Of a DNA stretch of 64,000 bases, positions 1-11,002 are shown in pieces. Origin of the DNA: Daphnia carinata. Lineage: Eukaryota > Arthropoda > Branchiopoda > Diplostraca > Daphniidae. The notes under the pieces were generated by a model that saw only the letters and a list, made by a program, of their open reading frames with translations, was not told where the DNA came from and did not search any database. The position numbers and the translations under genes were made by a program. The stretch covers positions 1,302,001 to 1,366,000 of the forward strand of contig NC_081340.1 of NCBI RefSeq assembly GCF_022539665.2. Reading direction: 5' to 3'. Position 1 is the stretch's first letter, and each line of letters begins with the position of its first letter.

Positions 1-1848
1 AAGTAAAGAAAAAAATTTATGCTGGTTAGTTTTCAACTTATTTAAGCTATCGTCCTCTTTAGGTTGTTATCACAAAAACTGGACGAACTCAAAGATAAGA
101 TTCAAGGAGCTTTGGTCGATCGCGTAGTTGAAGATTTTATCGATATCACAACACCATTGAAACAGTTTACCGATGCAGTATTGGCTCCGGAAGGTAATAG
201 ATTACAAAAATTTCACTATTTAAAATTATTATGACTGATTGGCCATATCGTTCAGGAACTCCAAATCGCGAGGAGAATTTCAAAAACAAGGCTGGAGCAT
301 TGAAGGGATTTTCCGCCCGGGCTGCGCAAACGGCTCGGATGGTTGCTGCTAGTGGTAGCAATGGTAAAAAAAACTATCAGAGGTTTTGAACACCTCGGCC
401 GGCTAAGTGGAAAGTGTAACGCCACAACTGATTAACGCTTGTCGAATCAGGATGACCTATCCGGCCAACAAGGCAGCCGATGAGCATTTTGAGAACTTGC
501 GCCGTCAGTACGCCGATGCTATCGCCCGCACTCGCCAGCTGTGCGACGAAGCTATTGATTCGGCCGCCTTTATCCAGCAGTCGGAAGAATTGATGCGCCG
601 TTGCACGGCAGAATGCGAAGATGCCATCGGCCGTCAGAAGCCCAGCGGTTAGTCGACGGCACCTCGCAAATTGCCCGTCTGGCTAATCGTGTGCTGATGG
701 TAGCTAAGCAAGAAGCCGATTACTCGGAGGATCCAAAGTTTATTGGAGAAGTGACTGGTGCTGCAAACCTCTTGCAAGCAGGTATGTCTGCGAATCCTAT
801 TTTCATAAATGTCTAGACATTTCTTACGTTATTCTGAATTGCAGATGCCACCCCAATGGTTCAGGATGCTAAATCAGTGGCAACTAACATGAGAGGTCAA
901 GGTTCAATCAATCAGTGGCGCGATTCGAACAAGAAATTATTGGAATCGGTTGGCAAAGTACGCAAGGCCGTTGCAGGACCTGATCCCATCCCGCCGCCTC
1001 CGGCGGGATGTGTCCTCACTCAACCTGAGTAAGTAAATATTTTCAGTTAACTTGAATCGTGTTTAACGAATTGTCTTGGTAACAGATGCGCCACCCCATC
1101 CACTATTGCCCGGTGGTGAACATCCTCCACCAAGGCCTCCTCCTCCAGAGACGGACGACGAGGACGAAATGTTCCGACACGCTCCGCAAGGAGACCAGCC
1201 CATCTTGGTATTATATTTTCGCCTCAACTGCAATAACTCAGAACTTGAATGATCTTGTGAATTACCAGATGGCTGCTCGTGGATTGCATCAAGAAGTTAT
1301 GCAATGGTCTTCCAGAGATAACGAGATCATTGCCGCCGCAAAAAGGATGGCTCTTTTAATGGGCCGTTTGTCTCAACTTGTTCGTGGAGAAGGCGGCAGC
1401 AAACGTGATTTGATTGCTTGCGCCAAGGCCATCGCAGAAGCGTCAGAGGAAGTGACAAGACTGGCCAAGGAATTAGCCCAGAATGCACAGACAAGCGAAT
1501 GCGCACTGTACGTCGTTAGCAGAAGTTTGCGCTTAGCCATAAATTGATTTCTCTTTTTTTATTTTGTTTGTCTGTTTGGTCAATGTCAAGGCTTTACTTC
1601 AAGTCTGCGAGCGTATCCCGACCATTGGCACTCAGCTGAATATCCTGTCGACTGTCAAGGCTACAATGCTGGGAGCTCAAGGAACAGAGGAGGACCAGGA
1701 AGCAACTGACATGTTGGTTGGTAATGCTCAAAACTTGATGCAGACAGTCAAGGAAACCGTGCGCGCAGCCGAAGCTGCTTCAATCAAGTTGCGCACAGAC
1801 GCGGGCATTCGCATGCACTGGATTCGTCGCAACCCCTGGTATCAATAA
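1..1848 (+). pseudogene. Vinc: Vinculin-like 3' half, copy A (partial, with disabling lesions)
   Basis: Vinculin links cadherin/integrin adhesions to F-actin; this is its D4 domain, proline-rich linker and actin-binding tail. The window opens inside the gene: bases 1-2 end an exon and the donor is at 3. Exons read as 63-193, 255-781, 845-1028, 1086-1207, 1269-1507 and 1591-1848. Recognisable blocks are NREENF, EDPKF, a PPPRPPPPE linker, [23 protein letters not shown] and a C terminus NPWYQ, all family hallmarks. Lesions: an 8-A run at 365-372 shifts frame, followed by TAA at 404-406 in the homologous frame; a shift near 641-644; a shift near 1001-1007; a base missing near 1479 relative to copy B; and the following donor is GTACGT where copy B has GTAAGT. 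The tail residues (DAG, IRRN) are nevertheless closer to the vinculin consensus than in copy B. Nearby genes have clean frames, so poor sequence quality is not the obvious cause. Confidence 0.9.
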
Positions 1849-1849
1849 A
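1844..1849 (+). terminator. AATAAA polyadenylation signal overlapping the vinculin-like stop codon (copy A)
   Basis: The final codons CAA TAA are followed by A, so the stop at 1846-1848 lies inside an AATAAA hexamer. Copy B has the same arrangement. A true cleavage signal this close to the stop would give an almost absent 3' UTR, so it may not be the one used. Confidence 0.4.
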
Positions 1850-2903
1850 CAGAAATCAGGAGTTTCATAACCCTAAAAAAAAAACGTACTGCCATGGGGA
1901 TCTTTTCGTCATCCATACAATTTATTAAAGTTTATTTCTTTGAACGCTTTTGGCGCAATCATTCTCATTCATCCAACCGCTTTTACTATACATTGTTATC
2001 GTGCAAAGTCACATAAAAATTCCTCTAACCACTCTTGAACCTATCATCATTTGTTGCTCGATTTTTGGCGTAGTGTGGTGCTCTTTTTTATTATCATCGG
2101 CCTTGATAGAACTTTAAATCTTCCTGTAAGGGCTCCATTTTCAATAATCTTTTCTTTAAGAACATGAATTAAACTATATTCCTTCCGCGTGAGCTGAACC
2201 AACATAAACCAAAAAAAAAAAAACATCAGCCACTGCTCGGACGTGCCAAACTTTATGAGTGCGACGAGTTTTATTATAACATTTTGTAGATCCACTCTTT
2301 TTGGTACATGATCTAATGTCTTATTGTAGCTCCAAATAATACACATGGTGTTTTTATATCGATGGGGTCCCAAACTTGTCTACACCGGAATCCTTGCACG
2401 ATAAAGTACATAAGGTAAATTAAACATTTGATGAGGGGCAGAGACAGACATGGCAGCCGCAAACTATGCCACAACACTTCATATGCGACTTAGCATTTTA
2501 AACAGGTCGCAGTTCAAGAAAAGTTAATTTACGGTAATGGCACAGTGGCTATCGCCATTCCGTTGTAATCAGTTTCCCAATGTTCGGTTTCCATTAATAT
2601 CCAAATTCCATGCCATTCCCTCCTTAGGTTTATATAAATATGGCTGAAGATACTTAATTTGGTACAAGATTCGAATAACTTGCGACTTAGATTCGTAACT
2701 TTTGCATCAGATTCAAAACTATTCTTGCACTGAGTGTGCGAAATTCAAATGAGTTGCCAACCCGTTTTTGGTTTAATCAAAAAAATAAAATTGAATTTTG
2801 AACTGATCATGTATTAATGTTGATCAGAGGACCAATTTATCCACGTGCTAACAACATTACAAAAAATGTGTTTTTTCGTACAAGAGAAGAGATAAACAGG
2901 TTT

Positions 2904-3398
2904 TTAACAAACATCATTCTGCAAAAAGCCAATTTCCTGCAAAAAAGAAATTAAGCTTTTATACACCGTCTCGATCTTGTGGGAAGAAGTTTTTGCTCCC
3001 AACAGGTTACATACATCTATCCATGAAACAAAGTACCGTTGCCAATTATGTAATATCATAGCAAGATCTCCATGGCATACCTTATTGCGCCCCTCTCGGG
3101 CTGTCTCTATCTTCGCGATGTCAGCCTGAAAATCATGATTGTGTTCGTTACTTAGCTTCCATGCATCCAACAAGTCAAACAGTAAATTTTGGGGATCGAT
3201 TTCCGAATCTGTCCGGATTTGGGCTTGTAAATCATGGTCTCGCAGCGCTGGGCCAAAAAATTTAGTCATACATTTATACAACTTTAGGGTAATCTTTGTT
3301 GACGTAACATACGCCGCTGTTGACATGTCTCCTGGTCTTTGCGGTCTGCTGCCCCGGTTGAGAAACGCTGGTGCTCTAAAAGGAAGAGATGTCCACAT
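2904..3398 (-). CDS. HEPN-like domain protein, C-terminal unit
   Basis: An open frame of 164 codons with no named family recognised. Helical, charged sequence surrounds REGRNKVCHGD, where R104 and H109 form an Rx4H motif preceded by a conserved-looking EGRN. This spacing is that of HEPN-superfamily domains, including the DZIP3-like HEPN group; the assignment is inference from the motif only. The neighbouring upstream frame (3376-3924) is a diverged copy with its own Rx4H, so one protein may carry two units. The two frames overlap by 23 bases in different phases, so an intron or a frameshift must lie between them; TTTTAG at the overlap (minus strand) is a possible acceptor but I found no matching donor that keeps frame. 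A partial homologue at 11412-11545 differs mainly at synonymous sites, which supports real coding. It is convergent with the vinculin-like copy A. Confidence 0.65.
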   Translation of the reverse strand: MWTSLPFRAPAFLNRGSRPQRPGDMSTAAYVTSTKITLKLYKCMTKFFGPALRDHDLQAQIRTDSEIDPQNLLFDLLDAWKLSNEHNHDFQADIAKIETAREGRNKVCHGDLAMILHNWQRYFVSWIDVCNLLGAKTSSHKIETVYKSLISFLQEIGFLQNDVC

Positions 3399-4021
3399 CT
3401 AACGGTGTCTTTTGTTTTGAAACTAGTTCCTCATAAATGCTTTTTACCTGTTCAGCCGAGGTCCTGTCCTCAACCAATTCCAAAACTTCTATCCATGCCA
3501 TAAGATAACTCACCCAATGCTGTGAAACTTCGTCCAAGTACCCGTGAATTACGGATTGCCTTCCAGTCATCGACATTTCTAGATTGTAGAGGTCTGATGG
3601 CCCGTTGACTGCAAAAAAGGAAGGATCGTTTTTCCGCTTGGCGATCATGGTTTTCAGGTGATCGTAGGTATCTAGCTGATTCGTTTTTCGGCCCAATAAG
3701 TTTCTTCCGTCCATAAAATTATACAGACTTGGGCCAAAATGTGCGGTCATGATCGAAAACAATACGTACGATAAATCAATGTTTAGTGATTCTTTCCTCA
3801 ATGACATGACTTTCGATGGCTTACTAGGTTGATGGTAAACTTTCCTTTGTTTCGACCTTCTTTGTGACACCTTCTTTTGCGATTTCCGGCTGTTTTGCTT
3901 GTTGTTGGCCATTATAACTAGCAAAAGTAGTCAACTGTACGATATTACCATGAGCACAACTTTGTCCTTTATCAACGTTTTCAACAGAAAATTTGGCAAA
4001 AAAAAATAACTTACGGTTCAT
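3376..4021 (-). CDS. HEPN-like domain protein, N-terminal unit with basic leader
   Basis: The main frame (3924-3376) encodes 182 residues: a basic Lys/Arg/Gln-rich leader of about 45 residues, then a helical domain with GRQSVIHGY (R122, H127; Rx4H) and HWVSYLMAWIEVLELV, similar to QRYFVSWIDVCNLLG of the adjacent unit. A better start may be the ATG at 4021. There ATGAACC is followed by a GTAAGT donor, and a TTTTGCTAG acceptor near 3927 would join it to the TTATAATGG context, giving a two-exon start. Function is unknown; HEPN domains are often RNA-associated or act in immune or stress proteins, but nothing here fixes a role. Confidence 0.6.
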
Positions 4022-6746
4022 TTTATTTAGTTGTCGAAAAATTTACCCAATTCCACTTGAATGTTTTATTACTAACTTGAAAATCGTTATTTTACCCATC
4101 TTGTTCAAAAAACACTTGATCGAATTTCTATGCCATATATTTTAATTTGCAACTATCCCATATCGTGTTTCCCCCTTACCATCATAAATCCCGAAGCGCA
4201 AAACTATGTTCTGTATGGTTTTAGTTCCGCAAGCCCCTCCCACTCTTTAGTTTGCAATAGAGAATTAGCTGAAAACTGATTTGGCTCCTCCCCCTTTACA
4301 TCCAATTATACATTTAATCAATTAATACTACAACTTTATCTAGGTTTATCGTAATCATCTAGAAGGCCCTGAAAATCCAAATAATGTTCATTTGATAAGT
4401 ATAAAGTAATAGAATAATATTTTGATTTAACGTGCTAAACAGGAGATCACTACCTGTTTCTTTGTCAACGTTGTTTTGAGCCCGAAAAATACGGTATAAA
4501 AGGCCGAGGTTTCAATTATTGCATTGGTGGCGTAGCTGGTTAGTGAATATCGGTGGCAGTTGGTCTCGAAAGAGAATAACTGCCAGTTGGAACCGGCCGT
4601 TTGTCTCGCAAGGGATGAACGACAGGCAGGAGTTTGCGTGGAACTCCTGTTGGTAACTCGATGGCTCATGATCGCAGCCATACCTGGATGAGGAGACATC
4701 GTGTAGGAAAGGAGAAGAATTCCTACAGGAGTGTGGCTCGTGGTGATTACAACCGTAGTCATCATTCCAGCCTCAGTCAGAAGACCCTCAGAGTTGAAGT
4801 CATGATTTAACTTAAGGATTCAGGGTTAAGATAAGCAATTTGGCATGTGAAGCTAACACTGGCAGGAGCGCCCATAGGCGACCCATCAGTCTACCTGGTA
4901 GACTATGAGCGAAACCACCAAATTTTTTCCCTATTCGGCTATTCCATGGTTATCGCATCATCGAGTACACAATAATGAGTAAGTACGACAATTATAAGAA
5001 ATGTTTGGGATTTTTTGTGTAGGTTCATGTAGGTTTACGGATGCAGCAGCTAATAACCGATCCATGTGACCCCCTCCGATGCCCGTAAGTTTTTGTTGTA
5101 TCCTTACTGCGTATAACACCAGTACGGCGTACAGTAGTGCGGCTAGCAGGTCAGCAGGTAGCCAGGCTAGTGTTTAACTGTGATTCAAAACTTCACTAGA
5201 AAGGGCAAAATATGCTAAAAAAAAAATAAATCTTAGGATTGCACCGGGATTTATTAACATGTAACAGGAGTCAACCAAGAACGTAAACGACAGAAATCAT
5301 GCAATGGAGAAGCTTCGGATAAATACACCTCATTGGTAAGCACAAAATAAATTCATTCTTCGTCGCTGGAGGAACTGCTGCTACTGCTGGTACTACAGCC
5401 GCACGATAGCGGTGAAGGTTTTGGTTCTGGCTCCGGCTCACGAAATTCCAAGTCCAATGCAGTCACAGCTCTTCGTAGCCAAAAGGAATCAGCAGTTGCT
5501 CCAGCGTCTGGCTTCGTTACGAATTCTTCGCTTACAAAACTGGCGTCCCACCCTGTTGTTTACATGTTTCATTACAAACCGTAACTACGAAAAATAATTT
5601 TAAGTAAATAATAAGATATCTCACTCGCAATCCAGATCTTTTTTCGGCTCCTTCCTCGGCGACTGAGCAGGGCGATAATAGTCCATCTAAGATCTCGTTT
5701 ATCAAATATGACCAAAGCCATCGTATAACACATTTAATAGCAACTTGCATCCAAAATACTGGATACCATGCATGAATTCTGCACGATCAATAACGCGGAG
5801 ATGTTGAATATCCTGTCTACAAAAGTGCAGATGCTGAGAACGTGGAGGTTTTCAAGTGGACATTATTTTTTGTCAGCTTTATTTAGTAAATGCGTTTACT
5901 AGTTTTTAGTTCGTTAGTTTTGCGTTAGGGTAAGCGGCTTCCATAGTAGAAAACCCGTTTAGCCATCCTCGTTTGATTTAGGTTCGTCTTCATTAGAACT
6001 GCGTGGTGCGGTTGGTCTAGTATTAAACTTCAGGGAACTTCTACAAAAACGTAAGAAAACAACCAAGATTAACGTGTATTTGTTACACACGCAACGTAAA
6101 CCGAAAAGTTATATTTAGTGGTTGCAATTCAGTCTAAAATCCCACCTTTAGGTAATACTGACATGTAGAAAACTTCGATAACACCGGCATATAATGTAAT
6201 GCCCAAATTGATTGGGAAGCAGAAAAATTCTTTTTGTTTGAACAATACAAACTAGATGACACAACTGGCCGCTACACATCTCAAGGGTTCTTCCACCGAA
6301 AGAAGAGAGGTAGAAAAATCAAAGTTAGCTCTTGTCTGGATCCATGATGGCCGCCTGACAAGTTTTCCGATTTCCCTAAGTTACACTGTTTATATCAAAT
6401 AATGCATTATTTCGCCAATGAACTTAAATAATAGGTTTTTTCAGGGCCACAATATCGTTTTGACACGCGTTTTACGAACCGCTCCAACCCGCTAAGGCGA
6501 GAAGACTCGATCCAGTGGATGCTATATGTTTCAGAATCTATTGTGTTCTAGTGGGCTTCACTCTCGTACGAAGCGACCGAGTTGTTGGATTTGAGTTGTG
6601 TTATCTTGAAGTCCTGAGTTGACGACACAGTGGCAATCTTATTTCGATGACAAGCTATACTGCTACCCTTAAATCAAATTTTTCACTGTGCATACTCTTT
6701 GTTGATATCTCATTTTATTTTAACCACACTTCACCAAATTCTTGTG
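4022..6746. other. Gene-poor interval with a duplicated exon fragment
   Basis: I find no complete gene. It holds the 58-bp fragment at 4552-4609 shared with the CTTNBP2-like chimera and a short open stretch around 5350-5580 rich in Ser, Gly and Leu that might be a gene fragment. The rest shows stops in all frames and AT-rich sequence. Confidence 0.5.
4552..4609 (+). repeat. 58-bp duplicated fragment, copy 1
   Basis: Matches 7989-8046 with two mismatches, both ending at TCTCGC. In the second copy it is part of the fifth CTTNBP2-like exon and lies against the vinculin-like junction. Here it is isolated and followed by unrelated sequence. Confidence 0.9.
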
Positions 6747-8046
6747 ATGATGGCAGCTAATAATGTGAATTCAAACCATAGCTCAGCTCCCTTGTCGAGA
6801 TCAAATGCCAATTTTACTACCAAGACAAATGAACAAACAAATGCCATGGATATAGAGCAGCTTCAGCACATGATTAATTGCACAGTGAAGGTTTGAATCT
6901 AAACATGTTCTGGAAGCTGGTCTAATGTGTCATTAAACCTATCACTCTATTGTGTTATTTATTTGTAGAAAAACCCCAAAGCGGAGCTAAGCAAATCTGA
7001 CTTGCTTCGTTTACTGGGCTACCTTGAAGGGGAGCTACAAGCCCGAGATGTAGTGATTGCAGCCCTAAAGGTAATAAGTGGAATGTTTAAACGTGATTTA
7101 TTGCTATATGATTTGGATTTAGGCTGAGCGTGTTAAACAGCAGGTCAGCCATGCTCGTTATGGCCGTATTTTACCCGTCAACGACCCGTTCGTCGCCCTC
7201 CAACGTGATTCACGCTCTGTCACCGTTGGCGGCTCGTCTACCGATGATACGGCTCTTTTAAAAGCTGTTACCGAAGGGCCAATGGCAGCTCTAGAAGCCC
7301 TCGTAGTCCAACACCGAAACTCTCATGTTAATCTCATTCAAGCCATGCAAGACGCCGAGGCACGCCACTCACTGGTATGTTAGCTGGCTAATTCCAGCTA
7401 TCTCTTTAGATTTTGTGCATGCATCACCTATTATTGTTTTCGCATCTCACTGAGCGTAAAGTTAAGCCTTTCCCTGCACGCCCGAAATTCCAGGCTTGGT
7501 TCACTATTTTCAACGCCAACGGGCTCGATGAATTGTGTTCGAAAATCTGTGAAACCTGTTTGGAAATTCGCGATGATTTGCTTTTTGTTGAAGTTTATGT
7601 GTCCCTTACGATCCTTGATTAATCAGTACAGTATAGACACACTACCCTCGTCTCTTCCACACTTTCCCTATTTTCTCTTGGGTTTCTTATATTAGCTGCT
7701 TCGTGAATTAGGCGACGAGAGAAGGAAGCATGAGCATGACACTGCCCAAGGTGACGACATCACTTAAGGACTGGAAAAAGAACGGACGAGACTTCGAGAG
7801 GTAAGACGATAGGATGGGCGACTGACACGCACCTGTGACTAGTTCGAGCGTACATTTGCCTATACCTTTTATACTTCGGTGTATTTCCACTTTTTTCTCT
7901 TTCGTCTTTTTTCATTGTTTATTTAGTCATTATACTGTTTGAAAGGAGAAAATAAGTTTTAATATAACTTCATCTAGGAATTGGAAGTGGTGGCTGTTGG
8001 TCTCGAAAGAGAATAACTGCCAGTTGGAACCGGCCGTTTTTCTCGC
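6747..8046 (+). pseudogene. CTTNBP2-like N-terminal region, truncated, with in-frame stops
   Basis: Cortactin-binding protein 2 family members bind cortactin and the striatin complex and act on the actin cytoskeleton. Exons: 6747-6890, 6969-7070, 7123-7374, 7696-7800 and 7978 onward, all with GT-AG borders and phase 0 joins. Family hallmarks are SKSDLLRLLGYLEGELQARD, HARYGRILPVNDPFVALQRD and a coiled-coil-like LEKERTRLREELE. I chose the ATG pair at 6747/6750; an in-frame ATG at 6699 is also possible. TAA codons interrupt the frame at 7765-7767 and 8014-8016. Homology ends near 8046, where the exon runs in frame into vinculin-like sequence. The usual C-terminal parts of the family are absent, so this is a truncated, probably non-functional copy or a decayed chimeric gene. 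Confidence 0.8.
7989..8046 (+). repeat. 58-bp duplicated fragment, copy 2
   Basis: Partner of 4552-4609. It lies inside the fifth CTTNBP2-like exon and ends exactly where the junction hairpin begins. Confidence 0.9.
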
Positions 8047-8064
8047 TTCGGCTTAGGCCGAAGC
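8045..8064. other. Perfect hairpin at the CTTNBP2-like/vinculin-like junction
   Basis: GCTTCGGC, loop TTAG, GCCGAAGC: an 8-bp stem with a 4-base loop sits at the point where one gene's homology ends and the other's begins. It is compatible with a breakpoint stabilised or created by a fold-back; this origin is inference. Confidence 0.7.
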
Positions 8065-10307
8065 ATCCGCCACAAACTGGGAGAATTGAACAATTTGGTC
8101 CAATCGGCTGTGGCAAATGCAGAGAAGTATGTTATCCAGCAACCTGCTCACACGATAGCTGGACGATTGGAGCAAGCTCGCCGTTGGTTGGCCAATCCAA
8201 GCGTCGATGATCGTGGATTGCTACAACAGGCCATTGCGTTGATTGTTGAAGAAGGAAGAAAGGTAGCACAGTTTGATTCTAAAATCCTCATCACTTGAAT
8301 AATACGTAGCGCAAACTTGTAGGTTGCCCCAAGGACTGCAATGTGAACAACGTGCAGAAATTCTGGCCCTTTATAATCAAGTTGATTCGCTGTCTCCTCA
8401 GCTTGGGGATCTGTGCCGTTCTGGACAATGCAATTCGCCCTAAGCTCAAGCTGTTGCCAAGTAAAGAAAAAAATTTATGCTGGTTAGTTTTCAACTTATT
8501 TAAGCTATCGTCCTCTTTAGGTTGTTATCACAAAAACTGGACGAACTCAAAGATAAGATTCAAGGAGCTTTGGTCGATCGCGTAGTTGAAGATTTTATCG
8601 ATATCACAACACCATTGAAACAGTTTACCGATGCAGTATTGGCTCCGGAAGGTAATAGATTACAAAAATTTCACTATTTAAAATTATTATGACTGATTGG
8701 CCATATCGTTCAGGAACTCCAAATCGCGAGGAGAATTTCAAAAACAAGGCTGGAGCATTGAAGGGATTTTCCGCCCGGGCTGCGCAAACGGCTCGGATGG
8801 TTGCTGCTAGTGGTAGCAATGGTAAAAAAAACTATCAGAGGTTTTGAACACCTCGGCCGGCTAAGTGGAAAGTGTAACGCCACAACTGATTAACGCTTGT
8901 CGAATCCGGATGACCTATCCGGCCAACAAGGCAGCCGATGAGCATTTTGAGAACTTGCGCCGTCAGTACGCCGATGCTATCGCCCGCACTCGCCAGCTGT
9001 GCGACGAAGCTATTGATTCGGCCGCCTTTATCCAGCAGTCGGAAGAATTGATGCGCCGTTGCACGGCAGAATGCGAAGATGCCATCGGCCGTCAGAAGCC
9101 CAGCGGTTAGTCGACGGCACCTCGCAAATTGCCCGTCTGGCTAATCGTGTGCTGATGGTAGCTAAGCAAGAAGCCGATTACTCGGAGGATCCAAAGTTTA
9201 TTGGAGAAGTGACTGGTGCTGCAAACCTCTTGCAAGCAGGTATGTCTGCGAATCCTATTTTCATAAATGTCTAGACATTTCTTACGTTATTCTGAATTGC
9301 AGATGCCACCCCAATGGTTCAGGATGCTAAATCAGTGGCAACTAACATGAGAGGTCAAGGTTCAATCAATCAGTGGCGCGATTCGAACAAGAAATTATTG
9401 GAATCGGTTGGCAAAGTACGCAAGGCCGTTGCAGGACCTGATCCCATCCCGCCGCCTCCGGCGGGATGTGTCCTCACTCAACCTGAGTAAGTAAATATTT
9501 TCAGTTAACTTGAATCGTGTTTAACGAATTGTCTTGGTAACAGATGCGCCACCCCATCCACTATTGCCCGGTGGTGAACATCCTCCACCAAGGCCTCCTC
9601 CTCCAGAGACGGACGACGAGGACGAAATGTTCCGACACGCTCCGCAAGGAGACCAGCCCATCTTGGTATTATATTTTCGCCTCAACTGCAATAACTCAGA
9701 ACTTGAATGATCTTGTGAATTACCAGATGGCTGCTCGTGGATTGCATCAAGAAGTTATGCAATGGTCTTCCAGAGATAACGAGATCATTGCCGCCGCAAA
9801 AAGGATGGCTCTTTTAATGGGCCGTTTGTCTCAACTTGTTCGTGGAGAAGGCGGCAGCAAACGTGATTTGATTGCTTGCGCCAAGGCCATCGCAGAAGCG
9901 TCAGAGGAAGTGACAAGACTGGCCAAGGAATTAGCCCGAGAATGCACAGACAAGCGAATGCGCACTGTAAGTCGTTAGCAGAAGTTTGCGCTTAGCCATA
10001 AATTGATTTCTCTTTTTTTATTTTGTTTGTCTGTTTGGTCAATGTCAAGGCATTACTTCAAGTCTGCGAGCGTATCCCGACCATTGGCACTCAGCTGAAA
10101 ATCCTGTCGACTGTCAAGGCTACAATGCTGGGAGCTCAAGGAACAGAAGAGGACCAGGAAGCAACTGACATGTTGGTTGGTAATGTTCAAAACTTGATGC
10201 AGACAGTCAAGGAAACAGTGCGCGCAGCCGAAGCTGCTTCAATCAAGTTGCGCACAGACACGGGCATTCGCATGCACTGGATTCTTCGCAACCCCTGGTA
10301 TCAATAA
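8055..10307 (+). pseudogene. Vinc: Vinculin-like 3' half, copy B (disrupted)
   Basis: Exons: about 8055-8262 (continuing 5' into the CTTNBP2-like exon at 7978), 8323-8460, 8521-8651, 8713-9239, 9303-9486, 9544-9665, 9727-9966 and 10050-10307. It covers the D3/D4 region (LEQARRWLANPSVDDRG), linker and tail ending NPWYQ. Lesions: an extra C in the run at 8326-8329 shifts frame; TAA at 8441-8443 where vinculins have a Gln or Glu in the SPxARA block; and the three shifts plus the TAA (8862-8864) shared with copy A. It keeps the GTAAGT donor at 9967 and the intact frame before it that copy A lacks, but has tail changes DAG to DTG and IRRN to ILRN. No vinculin head domain is present. A functional vinculin is presumably elsewhere or left of the window. 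Confidence 0.92.
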
Positions 10308-10308
10308 A
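10303..10308 (+). terminator. AATAAA overlapping the vinculin-like stop codon (copy B)
   Basis: Same overlap of stop codon and AATAAA as in copy A. Confidence 0.4.
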
Positions 10309-11002
10309 CAGAAATCAGGAGTTTCATAACCCTAAAAAAAAAACGTACTGCCATGGGGATCTTTTCGTCATCCATACAATTTATTAAAGTTTATTTCTTT
10401 GAACGCTTTTGGCGCAATCATTCTCATTCATCCAACCGCTTTTACTGTACATTGTTATCGTGCAATGTCACATAAAAATTCCTCTAACCACTCTTGAACC
10501 TATCATCTTTTGTTGCTCGATTTTTGGCGTAGTGTGGTGCTCTTTTTTATTATCATCGGCCTTGATAGAACTTTAAATCTTCCTGTAAGGGCTCCATTTT
10601 CAATAATCTTTTCTTTAAGAACATGAATTAAACTATATTCCTTCCGCGTGAGCTGAACCAACATAAACCAAAAAAAAAAACATCAGCCACTGCTCGGACG
10701 TGCCAAACTTTATGAGTGCGACGAGTTTTATTATAACATTTTGTAGATCCACTCTTTTTGGTACATGATCTAATGTCTTATTGTAGCCTCCAAATAATAC
10801 ACATGGGGTTTTTATATCGATGGGGTCCCAAACTTGTCTACACCGGAATCCTGGCACGATAAAGTACATAAGGTAAATTAAACATTTGATGAGGGACAGA
10901 GACAGACATGGCAGCCGGAAACCATGCCACAGCAATTAATATGCGACTAAGCATTTTAAGCAGGTCGCAATTAAAGAAAATTTTGGTTGAAATGTACGGT
11001 TA

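Larger units (their letters stand above)
1..3070 (+). repeat. Segmental duplication, copy A
   Basis: This stretch matches 8459-11545 with an initial offset of 8458 bases. Introns and exons are equally alike to about 2450, with only scattered substitutions and poly(A) length changes. From about 2460 to 3070 the match continues but substitutions and indels become frequent. The left end lies outside the window. Past 3070 the two copies have different sequence. Bases 1849-2900 hold the vinculin 3' flank and no gene I can support. Confidence 0.93.

Noticed and set aside
1-1848. Frame breaks as simple sequencing error
   Set aside because: EXT2, NDUFS2, the fucosyltransferase and the mindin-like gene are error-free in the same window, and several breaks are shared by both copies. 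Read-level checking would still be needed to exclude it fully.
404-8443. TAA as a sense (Gln) codon
   Set aside because: Frameshifts accompany the stops, and intact genes in the window (EXT2, NDUFS2) use TAA as their terminator.
1-10307. Retrotransposed (processed) vinculin copies
   Set aside because: Both copies keep introns with splice sites and no poly(A) insertion boundary, so they arose by DNA duplication.
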